The notes beneath the pieces were generated by a model that was not told where the DNA came from, did not search any database, and saw only the letters and a list, made by a program, of their open reading frames with translations. 64,000 bases of DNA from Flammeovirgaceae bacterium SG7u.111. GTDB taxonomy: Bacteria; Bacteroidota; Bacteroidia; Cytophagales; Flammeovirgaceae. The stretch spans positions 2,123,635-2,187,634 of the forward strand of contig CP139021.1 of NCBI GenBank assembly GCA_034044135.1. Reading direction: 5' to 3'. Of this stretch, positions 53,093 through 61,651 are shown piece by piece (positions within the stretch are counted from its first letter, which is position 1; every line of letters starts with the position of its first letter). The translations under genes were made by a program, and so were the position numbers.

Positions 53093-54645
53093 ATGAGTTT
53101 TTAGATTATTTACAGGCAAATCAGCATACGCTTTGGAAGGAAACCTTGCAGCATATTTGGCTGACCTTGTTTTCCCTCTTTTTGGCAACATTGGTTGGTG
53201 TGGGGCTGGGTATTTTGCTCACTAGGTTTCAGAAAATCTCCCGCCCTGTAATGGGCGTAGTGAGCACCATCCAGACCATTCCTAGCTTGGCTTTGCTCGG
53301 TTTTTTGCTGCCCTTTTTGGGCATAGGCGTGCTGCCCTCCATTGTGATGTTGTTTCTCTATGCGCTGCTGCCCATTGTCCGAAATACCCTTACGGGAATA
53401 GAGGGAGTGGATTCTTCGGTAAAAGAGGCGGCAATGGGCATGGGATTTACCAGCCAGCAGCTGCTTTTGAAGGTAGAATTACCTTTGGCCATGCCCACCA
53501 TTTTTGCAGGAATCCGAACCGCTTCGGTCATTAATGTAGGCATTGCAACACTCTGTGCACTTATTGCCTCAGGTGGTTTGGGTACGTTTATTTATCGAGG
53601 TATTTCCCTCAACGATGCCAATATGATTTTGGCAGGGGCTATTCCCGCCACCATCCTTGCCCTTGTTTTTGATTTTCTCTTTTCCATTATCCAGCGGAAC
53701 ATCAGTCAGCTATTTAAACCAGTGCTAATCGTTGCTCCTTTGGTGCTGCTCTTGGTCTGGTTTGCTGGTAAAAATGATGCTGGGGGCAATGGGTTTACCG
53801 GAGGCTTCCACCCTGAGTTTATGGAGCGGGTAGATGGTTATGCAGGAATGTCGCAGGTGTATGGCCTGAAAATGGAAACTGTGGAGCTGGATGTTGGGCT
53901 AATGTACCAAGCCTTGGTGGAAGGGCAAGTCGATGTGATAGGAGGATATTCTACCGATGGGCGAATTGATGCCTATGGCTTAAAGGTATTGGCCGATGAC
54001 CAAAACTATTTTCCGCCTTACCAAGCTGTTCCTGTGGTCAGAAAAGAAACTTTGGAGAAATATCCTTACCTACTTCCCTTGTTGGATAAGTTGGAAGGGT
54101 TGATCGATAACAAAGCAATGCGCAAGCTTAACTACCAAGTAGACCATGGTATAGCCGATGCTAAAACAGCAGCAAAAAACTTCCTAGGGGAAAAGGGTTT
54201 CCAGACGGATATAGACAGGCAGGGCGACACAGATTTGGCAATAGGAGGGAAGATCTTCACCGAGCAATTTATCTTGGGAGAATTAGTTGCCACCTATCTA
54301 GAGAACCAAACCTCGCTTACCGTGGAGGTAAAAGGGGGTTTGGGAGGTACAAAAATTATCTTAGATGCGCTGAAGGCTGGGCAGATAGATATGTACGTAG
54401 AATATACAGGAACGGGCTTTTTGGTCTGGTTCAAGCCCGAAGAAGCGGTGATAGAAAACCTCATTCGCTCATCAGAAAAAGTGCTTGATTATGTTTCCCT
54501 CCAAAGTGACTCCCTGCTCAATATCCATTGGGGAAAACCGCTGGGCTTCAACAACAGCTACGCCCTCATGATGCGTGGGAACACCGCCGATTCTTTAGGT
54601 ATTGAAACTATGTCTGATTTGGGGAAGTATTTGGGTGGGGAGTGA
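53089..54645 (+). CDS. Osmolyte ABC transporter permease fused to a circularly permuted substrate-binding domain
   Basis: The ATG at 53089 overlaps the ATPase stop (ATGA); an in-frame ATG 21 bp earlier is less likely. Residues 1-220 form an OpuCB-type permease with the EAA loop EAAMGMGFTSQQLLLKVELPLAMP and six helices. The remainder is an OpuCC/OsmF-type binding protein in swapped order. First comes the half usually C-terminal (ERVDGYAGM...YSTDGRIDAYGLKVLADDQNYFPPY...LNYQVD). Then comes the half usually N-terminal (GGKIFTEQFILGELVA...GGLGGTKIILDALKAGQIDMYVEYTGTGF...MSDLGKYL), and the protein stops. Both lobes appear complete. Osmoprotectant uptake is likely. Confidence 0.85.
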   Translation: MNEFLDYLQANQHTLWKETLQHIWLTLFSLFLATLVGVGLGILLTRFQKISRPVMGVVSTIQTIPSLALLGFLLPFLGIGVLPSIVMLFLYALLPIVRNTLTGIEGVDSSVKEAAMGMGFTSQQLLLKVELPLAMPTIFAGIRTASVINVGIATLCALIASGGLGTFIYRGISLNDANMILAGAIPATILALVFDFLFSIIQRNISQLFKPVLIVAPLVLLLVWFAGKNDAGGNGFTGGFHPEFMERVDGYAGMSQVYGLKMETVELDVGLMYQALVEGQVDVIGGYSTDGRIDAYGLKVLADDQNYFPPYQAVPVVRKETLEKYPYLLPLLDKLEGLIDNKAMRKLNYQVDHGIADAKTAAKNFLGEKGFQTDIDRQGDTDLAIGGKIFTEQFILGELVATYLENQTSLTVEVKGGLGGTKIILDALKAGQIDMYVEYTGTGFLVWFKPEEAVIENLIRSSEKVLDYVSLQSDSLLNIHWGKPLGFNNSYALMMRGNTADSLGIETMSDLGKYLGGE

Positions 54646-54664
54646 TGATGGGTTATAGCGATGG

Positions 54665-56974
54665 TTAAAACTCCAAGCTAACCCCCAATACTACATTAAT
54701 ACCCAGATCATCGGCGAAATAGCGCCAGCGGTTGAGGTAGTCGCGATAGACTTGGTTAAGGAGGTTTTCCGCTTTGGCAAAGGTATTTAGCCTTACCGAG
54801 CCTAGTTGCTTTTCTGCCGAAACTTTTGCCCCCACCAAGTTATAGCCTTTTGGTGGCGGGGCGTAGTCTTGGGAAGGCAGCAGGTTTCTCTGTTCGAACA
54901 CGTACCTATTGTTGAGTTCTAACGTGATGTTTTCAAACCTCCCAGCCTTAGGCAGTATGTAGTTCACCGCCGCAAAAATATTATTGGATGGCATATTGAT
55001 CAGGGGCAAATCGTCCCCTTCGTTCCAACCTTTCAGGTAGCTGTATTTGAGCACGGCGTTGGTGAGGTCTGTAAATTTATAGGTCGCGGCAAAGTCTAGC
55101 CCATAAATCACCGCATCGGTCTGCTCGTATTTGAACACAGGAAATACCCCACGGATGGTCAACCTTACGGTATCTTGGGGATTGAGGTAAATGAAATCGT
55201 CTATTTTTTGCCAGTAAACCAAAGCATCCACCATCAACCTATTTTGGGAATTGGCCTTGATGGAAAATGTGTTTTTGAAAGAATTCTCTTTTTTTAGGTT
55301 GGGATCGCCTTCTTCTATTCCGCCCACCCCTTGGTGCACCCCATTGCTATACAGCTCATTCACTTCAGGGTTTCGGGAAGTCAAGCCAATGTTGTAAGCT
55401 AGCGTTACGCCCGGGCTTAGTTCATAGCTTGCCCCACCTGAGGCACTGTAGTTGGCAAAAAGGTTATTGTACCGAATGATTTCCCTCGGAACGGTTTGGG
55501 AAATAGCGGCAACCCGCTGCACATCATAATCAAACCTCCCCCCAAACTCTACAAACCACCTGTCCGAATCCCATTGGGTGATGGCAAACACACCTGTTTT
55601 GTTCGAAACATAATCTGGGATGAGGGGTAAAATCCCCGTTTCAGGCAGGTTTGTGTTGTTCACACTATTCAATTGAACACCTGTTTTTAGCAACCATTCA
55701 ATGTTCAATTCTTTCTCAAACTTAAACTCAAAAAAATGGCTGAATTGCTCTAGGCTCAAAGCAGGCATGTCTGACCGACCACTTCTTCTCACATCGAATT
55801 CTTTTCTCAAATTGAGCTGCCCAGCGTAGGTAAAATCAAGCATTGCCGTTTCGCCATATGCATAACCCGTATGGAATTTCACCAAGTGGTGATTCACTTT
55901 TTGGTACGGTGCAGAAATGTCGTACGAAAAATAGTCTTTGGTGTGAAAAGGCACTTCTCGCTCAAAAGCGTCCTCCGAATCGGTCAGGTTTCCGATATGG
56001 CTGCCCCTCAATATTCCAAGGTTCGAGTTGAAGGTGCTAAGGTACAATTCGGTTTTCCAATCGGGGGTAATCGACTTTTCTAGTTGGAGGGTAAAATTGG
56101 CTTCCTCGTGCCCCGTATTGGTCAAAAAATAATTCGGGCTTCGTTTGTCCCCACTTTTTTTGACAGTCCCAACCGCCCTCCAGGCCAACCATTTGTCTTG
56201 CTCAAGCTGCATGTTCACCCCGTGTCCTCTTCCGTTCGATTCGTAAAAGTAACTGCCCTTCCCATGCAAATGCGGCTCATTGTCAATTTCCTTAGGGTCA
56301 ATCATCACCACGCTCCCCAAGTTGCTGCCTTGGTACTCCAACGCCGCCGCTCCTTTCACCACTGTGAGCTTGTTTGCCGACCAAGGGTCGATTTCTGGCG
56401 CATGGTCTGCCCCCCACTGCTGCCCGCTTTGTGCCACGCCGTTGTTCAAAATAGTCAAACGGTTGCCGTACATCCCGTGGACAACGGGCTTGGAAATGGT
56501 GCTTCCCGTCCGCAACGTACTCACCCCGGCAATGCTCTCTAGCATATTCCCCAAGTTCTGGTTGGCATTTTCGGCAATCGTAGCCTCCCTTATCATCTGC
56601 ACTTCTTGGGTGGATTCCATCATCTCCATCCCCACTACCGACACCTCATTGAGTAAGCGAGTAGCTTTGGAAAGCCTGATCACTACTGAAGTATCTCCAT
56701 CTACTTTAAAATAAGCTTTTTGGGTTTCGTAACCGATGTAGCTCACAATCAGGTGAACATCTCCCTTGCACACGTTCTTTAGCTCAAAAGTACCATGCAC
56801 ATCACTCATCACCCCTCTTTTGCTTTCCTCAATAACAATATTGGTAAAAGGCACGTGTGTGTCCGAGCCTTGCTCTTGCACTACCCCCTTTATACTAAAA
56901 AAACAGTCCTGAGCAAAACTTAGCCCAGGAACTGCAAATGACATTAGGATGAATACTATATTTCTCAAATACAC
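54665..56974 (-). CDS. TonB-dependent outer-membrane receptor with CarboxypepD-regulatory domain
   Basis: 769 aa. Signal peptide (MYLRNIVFILMSFAVPGLSFAQ), CarboxypepD_reg domain (GVVQEQGSDTHVPFTNIVIEESKRGVMSDVHGTFEL), then a plug domain (ENANQNLGNMLESIAGVSTLRTGSTISKPVVHGMYGNRLTILNNGVAQSGQQWGADHAPEIDP, a pattern like ZnuD-type receptors). The beta-barrel ends in the aromatic terminus VNVVLGVSLEF. A likely Zn/metal substrate is inferred from the plug motif and from the operator of the adjacent lipoprotein gene. Probably cotranscribed with that gene 209 bp upstream. Confidence 0.88.
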   Translation of the reverse strand: MYLRNIVFILMSFAVPGLSFAQDCFFSIKGVVQEQGSDTHVPFTNIVIEESKRGVMSDVHGTFELKNVCKGDVHLIVSYIGYETQKAYFKVDGDTSVVIRLSKATRLLNEVSVVGMEMMESTQEVQMIREATIAENANQNLGNMLESIAGVSTLRTGSTISKPVVHGMYGNRLTILNNGVAQSGQQWGADHAPEIDPWSANKLTVVKGAAALEYQGSNLGSVVMIDPKEIDNEPHLHGKGSYFYESNGRGHGVNMQLEQDKWLAWRAVGTVKKSGDKRSPNYFLTNTGHEEANFTLQLEKSITPDWKTELYLSTFNSNLGILRGSHIGNLTDSEDAFEREVPFHTKDYFSYDISAPYQKVNHHLVKFHTGYAYGETAMLDFTYAGQLNLRKEFDVRRSGRSDMPALSLEQFSHFFEFKFEKELNIEWLLKTGVQLNSVNNTNLPETGILPLIPDYVSNKTGVFAITQWDSDRWFVEFGGRFDYDVQRVAAISQTVPREIIRYNNLFANYSASGGASYELSPGVTLAYNIGLTSRNPEVNELYSNGVHQGVGGIEEGDPNLKKENSFKNTFSIKANSQNRLMVDALVYWQKIDDFIYLNPQDTVRLTIRGVFPVFKYEQTDAVIYGLDFAATYKFTDLTNAVLKYSYLKGWNEGDDLPLINMPSNNIFAAVNYILPKAGRFENITLELNNRYVFEQRNLLPSQDYAPPPKGYNLVGAKVSAEKQLGSVRLNTFAKAENLLNQVYRDYLNRWRYFADDLGINVVLGVSLEF

Positions 56975-57060
56975 TGTTAAGTAATTTTTTGGCTGAGTGA
57001 AGATTGGTGTTAGTTGCTTTTTGCTGGGCGAACTGATAATCTAATTTGGAGTCAATTCAA

Positions 57061-57073
57061 GCGAGACGCTCGC
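57061..57073. repeat. Small palindrome between lipoprotein and TonB receptor genes
   Basis: GCGAG-ACG-CTCGC; on the minus strand it reads GAGCGTCTCGCTTG, close to the AAGCGTCTCACTTG core at 50776-50789. Probably another member of the same dispersed palindrome family. Confidence 0.4.
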
Positions 57074-57183
57074 GCCAGACAATTTTTTTAACCCTATACT
57101 GGTATGTTAGTTCAATAATTATTGTGATTTAGTTTCCAACTTATTAAACCAGCAACACATCATAAAGCTTGAAAACCAATCAA

Positions 57184-57747
57184 TTACTTTACTTCCACAT
57201 CAAACGTAACTTCTATGTCTGTTTCTCCACCTGCGTTGGTGATGTCGCCGTCTTTTACCCCGTCGGCGGTTTTGTTGGGTTCGTGCCTCAAAGTTACGGT
57301 CAATTTTCCACTTCCCGCAGTAGTGGTCGCAACTTTAGTAGCCAAGCCAACAGGATTTCCGTCACCATCTATATCGTCGTAAGCAACAGAAAGACCATTA
57401 ACGGTAGTTTGGTAAAAAAACTGGTGTTCGTCATTCTCTTCTTCTACTTCTTCCGTGATGTCTTCAGCAGGAGATTCCAATTCGTTTAATAGCTCAATAC
57501 TTCCCTCATAAGTAGTGTTTGCAGCCAATGTGCCTCCTGTTATTTCTGGATCATCTCCTCCATCACCGTCCAAATCTTTGAACTTCAGTTCAACTGTTGT
57601 TCCTCCACCCACAGGTGTAAGCGTGTAGGTAAGCGTGGTGATCAGTTCTTCTTCATTAGGGATTTCTGGTTCAGGATCGTCCGAACAAGAAGACAAAAAG
57701 GTCATCACCAATCCAAGTGAAATGAATAAGAAATTTTTAATTTTCAT
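57184..57747 (-). CDS. Surface-type lipoprotein, partner of the TonB receptor
   Basis: 187 aa. Signal peptide II MKIKNFLFISLGLVMTFLSSCSDDPEPEI with C21 followed by an acidic run like the surface-export signal of Bacteroidota lipoproteins. The mature part is a small beta-sandwich with calcium-like Asp-rich loops (FKDLDGDGGDDPEITGG, YDDIDGDGNPVG) and a C-terminal TVTLRHEPNK...GETDIEVTFDVEVK. Not a named family. It is preceded by a promoter with two copies of a 15-bp inverted repeat and sits upstream of the TonB receptor, so it probably helps capture the same ligand. Confidence 0.78.
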   Translation of the reverse strand: MKIKNFLFISLGLVMTFLSSCSDDPEPEIPNEEELITTLTYTLTPVGGGTTVELKFKDLDGDGGDDPEITGGTLAANTTYEGSIELLNELESPAEDITEEVEEENDEHQFFYQTTVNGLSVAYDDIDGDGNPVGLATKVATTTAGSGKLTVTLRHEPNKTADGVKDGDITNAGGETDIEVTFDVEVK

Positions 57748-57782
57748 TACGATAAGTTTTAGTAGGTTTTGAGTTTATCATG

Positions 57783-57790
57783 CAAAGATA
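57783..57790 (-). promoter_or_regulatory. -7 box of the lipoprotein-TonB receptor operon
   Basis: Minus-strand TATCTTTG (plus CAAAGATA), 35 bp before the lipoprotein ATG and an exact TAnnTTTG match. Operator 1 (57800-57814) lies directly upstream, between the -7 and -33 positions, where a bound repressor would exclude RNA polymerase. Confidence 0.6.
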
Positions 57791-57799
57791 AATACTAAA

Positions 57800-57814
57800 T
57801 GCAATAATGTTGCA
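57800..57814. promoter_or_regulatory. Operator 1: 15-bp 7-1-7 inverted repeat (Fur-family, possibly Zur)
   Basis: TGCAATAATGTTGCA, a 7-1-7 inverted repeat with one mismatch between half-sites, embedded in a longer palindrome (57794-57820, perfect 11-bp arms). It lies just upstream of the -7 box of the lipoprotein-TonB receptor operon. The 7-1-7 form is typical of Fur, Zur and PerR sites. Confidence 0.65.
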
Positions 57815-57830
57815 TTTAGTAAAAGGTTTT

Positions 57831-57845
57831 TGCAACATTATTGCA
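57831..57845. promoter_or_regulatory. Operator 2: inverted copy of the 15-bp repeat
   Basis: TGCAACATTATTGCA, the exact reverse complement of operator 1. The centres are 31 bp apart, about three helical turns, so both sites face the same side of the DNA and could bind dimers cooperatively. Confidence 0.6.
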
Positions 57846-57878
57846 TTTTATCTTTTTTAAGTAATGAGGAAAGGTGAA

Positions 57879-58736
57879 TTAAAGGCTATGGTATTTGCTT
57901 CGGTAAGTAGCAGGGGTAAGCCCTACAAATTTTTTGAATTGGCGGTGGAAAAAGGACATGTTTTCATAGCCACATTCCATGGCTAGTTGGTTGATGGAAA
58001 AGTCGGTGTCTTGCAAACCTTGGCAGACTTTTCTGATCCGGAATTCATTGAGGTAATGGGTGAAAGACTTGCTGAACTGCTTTTTGAAATACTTGCAGAA
58101 CGATACTTTGGTCATGAACGTCAAATCTGACATTTCTCCAATAGTAATCTTCCTAGTGAAATTTTGTTCAATAAAAGTGACAATATCTTTTACCCGATGG
58201 TCCGATTCATCCGTTTTGAGCAATTTTCCGCCAGACCCCGAAAGAGCTTTTACCTCCTTAAGCTGCGAGAGGCTGAGCAAAACCTCCATAAATGCCATTA
58301 TTTTTCGAGCACCTTCTATTTGGGGCAAGGCTTCAAGCTGCTTGCCTATCTCGGCAGTCTGTCCCGATTCTTCAAAATGCAACCCATGATCGGCTCGGGA
58401 AAGCAAGAGCCTGATGGGCTGGAACTCTACGATTTTATCTAAGAATTCCTCAAATATCTGGGGACTCCACTGGATGCAAATGGAAGCAGACCCTGCCGAA
58501 TATGTAGGGTCGTTTTTCCAAGTATGGGGCAACGAAGAGCCTAGTAACACCAAATCTCCGGGTTGGAAATTATCTATACTACTGCCTACATATCTAATTC
58601 CGCTGCTCTGGCGGATGTACGTCAGCTCAAATTCCTCGTGGTAGTGCCACGGTGCATCAAAATGATTGTTTTCGTAGAAAAAAGCATGGATCGAGCTGTC
58701 TAAGTCGTGGGGGACTAGTTCCAGTTTAGGCCGCAT
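57879..58736 (-). CDS. AraC-family transcriptional regulator
   Basis: 285 aa. The N-terminal cupin-like sensing domain has the histidine pair in FDAPWHYHEEFELTYIRQSSGIRYVGSSIDNFQPGDLVLLGSSLPHTW. The C-terminal two-HTH domain is KDIVTFIEQNFTRKITIGEMSDLTFMTKVSFCKYFKKQFSKSFTHYLNEFRIRKVCQGLQDTDFSINQLAMECGYENMSFFHRQFKKFVGLTPATYRSKY. This architecture usually responds to a sugar. It is divergent from the kinase-isomerase-aldolase cluster 128 bp away and is the likely regulator of that cluster rather than of the TonB receptor operon behind it. Confidence 0.92.
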   Translation of the reverse strand: MRPKLELVPHDLDSSIHAFFYENNHFDAPWHYHEEFELTYIRQSSGIRYVGSSIDNFQPGDLVLLGSSLPHTWKNDPTYSAGSASICIQWSPQIFEEFLDKIVEFQPIRLLLSRADHGLHFEESGQTAEIGKQLEALPQIEGARKIMAFMEVLLSLSQLKEVKALSGSGGKLLKTDESDHRVKDIVTFIEQNFTRKITIGEMSDLTFMTKVSFCKYFKKQFSKSFTHYLNEFRIRKVCQGLQDTDFSINQLAMECGYENMSFFHRQFKKFVGLTPATYRSKYHSL

Positions 58737-58864
58737 AAAGCTCTATATTTCTATTTAAAGTTCGTGTTTAATTATCAAAAGGGAAATATAGTACATCTTT
58801 TGAAGAATATAGGATTTAATGGGGAATAGTCTTACAGCGTACTTTTGTTGTAGATTAAAACGAA

Positions 58865-59779
58865 ATGGAAAGGGATATGGAAGTAATATGCAGCGGGTTA
58901 AATGTAGTTGACTTACTAGTGTCTAGCCCAGAAACGATTGCCTTTGGGCAGAAAAACGAGTGTGAGAAAATAATTATACAAGGAGGTGCCCCGGCAGGAA
59001 ATGCAGCGTGCGGGTTGGCAGCTCTTGGGCACGATACGGCTTTTTTGGGTTATTTGGGCGAGAATACGCTCAGCGAAATAGCAAAAGCAGAATTGTTGCG
59101 ACATGGGGTGAAGCCCACACTTTTTAAAGAGAAAAAAGAGGCGACTCCTGCCATAGCGATAGTTCAGATCAATAGTGAAGGCGAACGAACTGTTTTGTAT
59201 TCGATGAACGGTTACGCCCCTTTCCAACCTGAAGACCTAGATGAATCTGCCATCAAAAACTGTAAACTGATATTGGTAGATGGCTACGATGCCGTGATAA
59301 ATACGCATTTGCTCAAACTTGCAAAAAAGTACGGGATAGCCACGGTGCTCGATCTGGAAAAAGCAGATGAAGCGGTGATGAAAGAAATGGTTTCCCTTAC
59401 TTCCCACGCCATTTTGCCTCTGGAAACAGCCCAGGCACTTTCGGGCAAAACCAGCATTGAGGACTGCGTAGAGGCAATAGCCCAATTCACCAATGCCCAA
59501 GTGGTAGTGACGGACGGAAGCAATGGCTCATTTGCAATGGATAATGGGAAGCTAGTTCATCAACCTTCTTTCAAAGTTGAAGTAGTAGATACAACGGGTT
59601 GTGGCGATTCGTTTCATGCGGCGTATGCTTCGGCTCTTTTGCAAGGAATGGACTTGCCGCAGCGCATGGAATATGCCAGCTTTTTTGCCGCACAAGTCGC
59701 AACGGTATTTGGTGGGAGAACCCACTTTCCTTCAAGGGAATTCATGGAAAAACACCTTCATTCTGAAGTAATGAGCTGA
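58865..59779 (+). CDS. PfkB-family sugar kinase
   Basis: A 304-aa ribokinase-fold kinase. The N-terminal GG-type motif is GGAPAGNAACGLAALGHDTAFLGYLG, the beta-clasp lid segments follow, and the catalytic/anion-hole motif is DTTGCGDSFHAAYASALL near the C-terminus (D is the base). Phosphorylates a sugar or ketose hydroxyl with ATP. Position, followed by an isomerase and a class II aldolase gene, fits phosphorylation of the isomerised ketose. TACTTTTG at 58840-58847 is a possible -7 box. Substrate unknown. Confidence 0.9.
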   Translation: MERDMEVICSGLNVVDLLVSSPETIAFGQKNECEKIIIQGGAPAGNAACGLAALGHDTAFLGYLGENTLSEIAKAELLRHGVKPTLFKEKKEATPAIAIVQINSEGERTVLYSMNGYAPFQPEDLDESAIKNCKLILVDGYDAVINTHLLKLAKKYGIATVLDLEKADEAVMKEMVSLTSHAILPLETAQALSGKTSIEDCVEAIAQFTNAQVVVTDGSNGSFAMDNGKLVHQPSFKVEVVDTTGCGDSFHAAYASALLQGMDLPQRMEYASFFAAQVATVFGGRTHFPSREFMEKHLHSEVMS

Positions 59780-59867
59780 TCATTTTCAGCTAATTAATAC
59801 CTTGTAAACCAAGTTTTCGTGTTTTTAAAATAAAGCCTATTGTTGATTTACTACCGTATTTGATTGT

Positions 59868-60015
59868 TGCTGACGGTCCGCCGCTGCGGTTTCTCGTTAC
59901 TGGTTGCTCGTTTTTTCTTAAGAAAAGTCTTTTACTTTTTAAGAAGAAGACAGTTAATCAACTCATTACCTAGTTGAACCAGTAACCCGTAACTAGCACC
60001 TAGTAACCGTCAGCA
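59868..60015. repeat. 148-bp element with inverted ends (copy B)
   Basis: TGCTGACGGT (59868-59877) and ACCGTCAGCA (60006-60015) are perfect 10-bp inverted repeats. Inside, GTTACTGGTTGCT faces degenerate AGTAACCCGTAACTAGC words, and the centre has AAGAAAAGTC...CTTTTTAAG. The gap of 360 bp between the kinase and isomerase genes is mostly this element. It resembles a short hairpin-forming MITE or a large REP-type element and shares words with 46083-46352. Confidence 0.5.
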
Positions 60016-60139
60016 GGGTCTAAAAATCAAAATAATAAGCATTATTAAAACACTCGGTTATTTAGTTCACAGTGTATTTTAAAAAGCACATAGCCCATTT
60101 TTTTATAGATATTTTTTGAAAACATTAGGTAAATAAACA

Positions 60140-61651
60140 ATGGAAACACTAGCATTATCAAACTTGGAACATGGCATTGTTAGCCATCTTTTCGAGAAAG
60201 CGATCCTTCCTCCACAAGCAAAATACAGAGCCAATATTGGGCTGGTAGGAATAGGTTTTGAACTTCATTTCGATTGGAATTCTATTTTGGAAAACTACCA
60301 AATAGCCAAAGAAAGCCTGAAGCAGAGCCTTCCCAAAGATCGGTTCAACCTTGTTTGCTCCAAAGAGCCGCTACAAACTCCCGAAGATGTATTGGGCTGG
60401 CTAGAACAAGCAAAAAAAGAAGGACTTGATGGGGTGATTATCTACCAAGGTTCGTTCATGGCCGGGGAATTGGGCGCTACGGTTGCCCGCTGGCTCATGC
60501 AAAATCCAACACCTGTACTTAGTTGGTCGCACGACGAAGCAACGGGAGCTCGCCTTTCCAACAACCGACTCTGTGCGCAAAATTTCCTATTGAATATTTT
60601 CAAGTCTAGCGGAGTGAAATACTCTTGGTTGTTCGAGTCGCCTCGTTCGGAAAGCTTGGCGGAGCATATGATGGTTTTTGCGAAAGCGGTGTATGCCAAA
60701 GCGTCTATCAACCAACGGACAATTGGGATGATTGGAGGATTTAGAGTTCCCGGTTTTTACGATTGCGAACTAAACGAAATGGCGCTTTTGAAGCGGTTTG
60801 GAATAAAAGTAGACCGTGTGGATTTTGAAACTATTTGGGAGCATGGAAAGCGATTTTCAGGTGCGCTAATCAGCGAAATCAAAGAAGAATTACTCAACCA
60901 TCCTCTGTGCAAATACAACAATGTAGCTGCTGAGCAAATTGAAAAATCGATTAGGCTTTCCCTTGCCATAGTAGATTTCAGTAGGGAAAAGAATTATTTG
61001 GGAGTTGGGCTCAAAAACTGGCCCGAGCTTTTTGATCATTACGGCATAGCGGGAGACGGTGCTGGGGCATTGATCCAAGATTTGGGAATCCCTGTAGCAG
61101 ATGAGTCGGACATGGGCGCACTTATCACCATGGTGCTTATGAACCAACTCAGCTTGGAAGAAGCCATCCCAACACTAGTAGATTTATCCCTTATAGAAGA
61201 AAATAAAAACCGCATAGGCTTTTGGCATTGCGGTGGAGCACCTACCAAACTGATAGATACAGACTCAGGATTTGAGGTGCGAAACCATAGCATTTTGGAA
61301 AACTACGACGAGGAAAGTAGCATGGGAATGCTGTTGGAATTTTTACAAAAAACAGGCCCTGTGACCATAGCGAAGTACCAATATCCAGATGCTGGTCGGG
61401 TAATGGGCTGGGAAGGAGAGATCAAGCCTTCCAAAATGGCATTTAGAGGAAGCTATGCGGAAGTAGAGCCTAAGGAAAACGAAGCTAAGGACATTCTATC
61501 TTCGGTAATGAACAATGGGCTGGATCACCATTGGATAATAGGTAGGGGACATCTCCTGCAAGAAATTCAGGAACTCAACCACTGGTTAGAAATTCAAACT
61601 ATTGATATAGAAAAAAGTAACAGTTATTTATATGGACACAGTAATAGATAA
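60140..61651 (+). CDS. L-fucose/L-arabinose isomerase-family protein
   Basis: 503 aa in the FucI/AraA superfamily. The N-terminal domain has IGLVGIGFELHFDWNSILENY and GVIIYQGSFMAGELGATVARW. A central MIGGFRVPGFYDCELNEMALLKRFGIKVDRVDFETIW fits the substrate-domain motif, and metal-binding acids lie in VADESDMGALITMV with FWHCGGAPTKL near the C-terminal third. It should isomerise an aldose to a ketose. Sequence differs enough from true FucI or AraA that the sugar is open. It overlaps the following aldolase gene by 20 bp, so the two are coupled. Confidence 0.8.
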   Translation: METLALSNLEHGIVSHLFEKAILPPQAKYRANIGLVGIGFELHFDWNSILENYQIAKESLKQSLPKDRFNLVCSKEPLQTPEDVLGWLEQAKKEGLDGVIIYQGSFMAGELGATVARWLMQNPTPVLSWSHDEATGARLSNNRLCAQNFLLNIFKSSGVKYSWLFESPRSESLAEHMMVFAKAVYAKASINQRTIGMIGGFRVPGFYDCELNEMALLKRFGIKVDRVDFETIWEHGKRFSGALISEIKEELLNHPLCKYNNVAAEQIEKSIRLSLAIVDFSREKNYLGVGLKNWPELFDHYGIAGDGAGALIQDLGIPVADESDMGALITMVLMNQLSLEEAIPTLVDLSLIEENKNRIGFWHCGGAPTKLIDTDSGFEVRNHSILENYDEESSMGMLLEFLQKTGPVTIAKYQYPDAGRVMGWEGEIKPSKMAFRGSYAEVEPKENEAKDILSSVMNNGLDHHWIIGRGHLLQEIQELNHWLEIQTIDIEKSNSYLYGHSNR

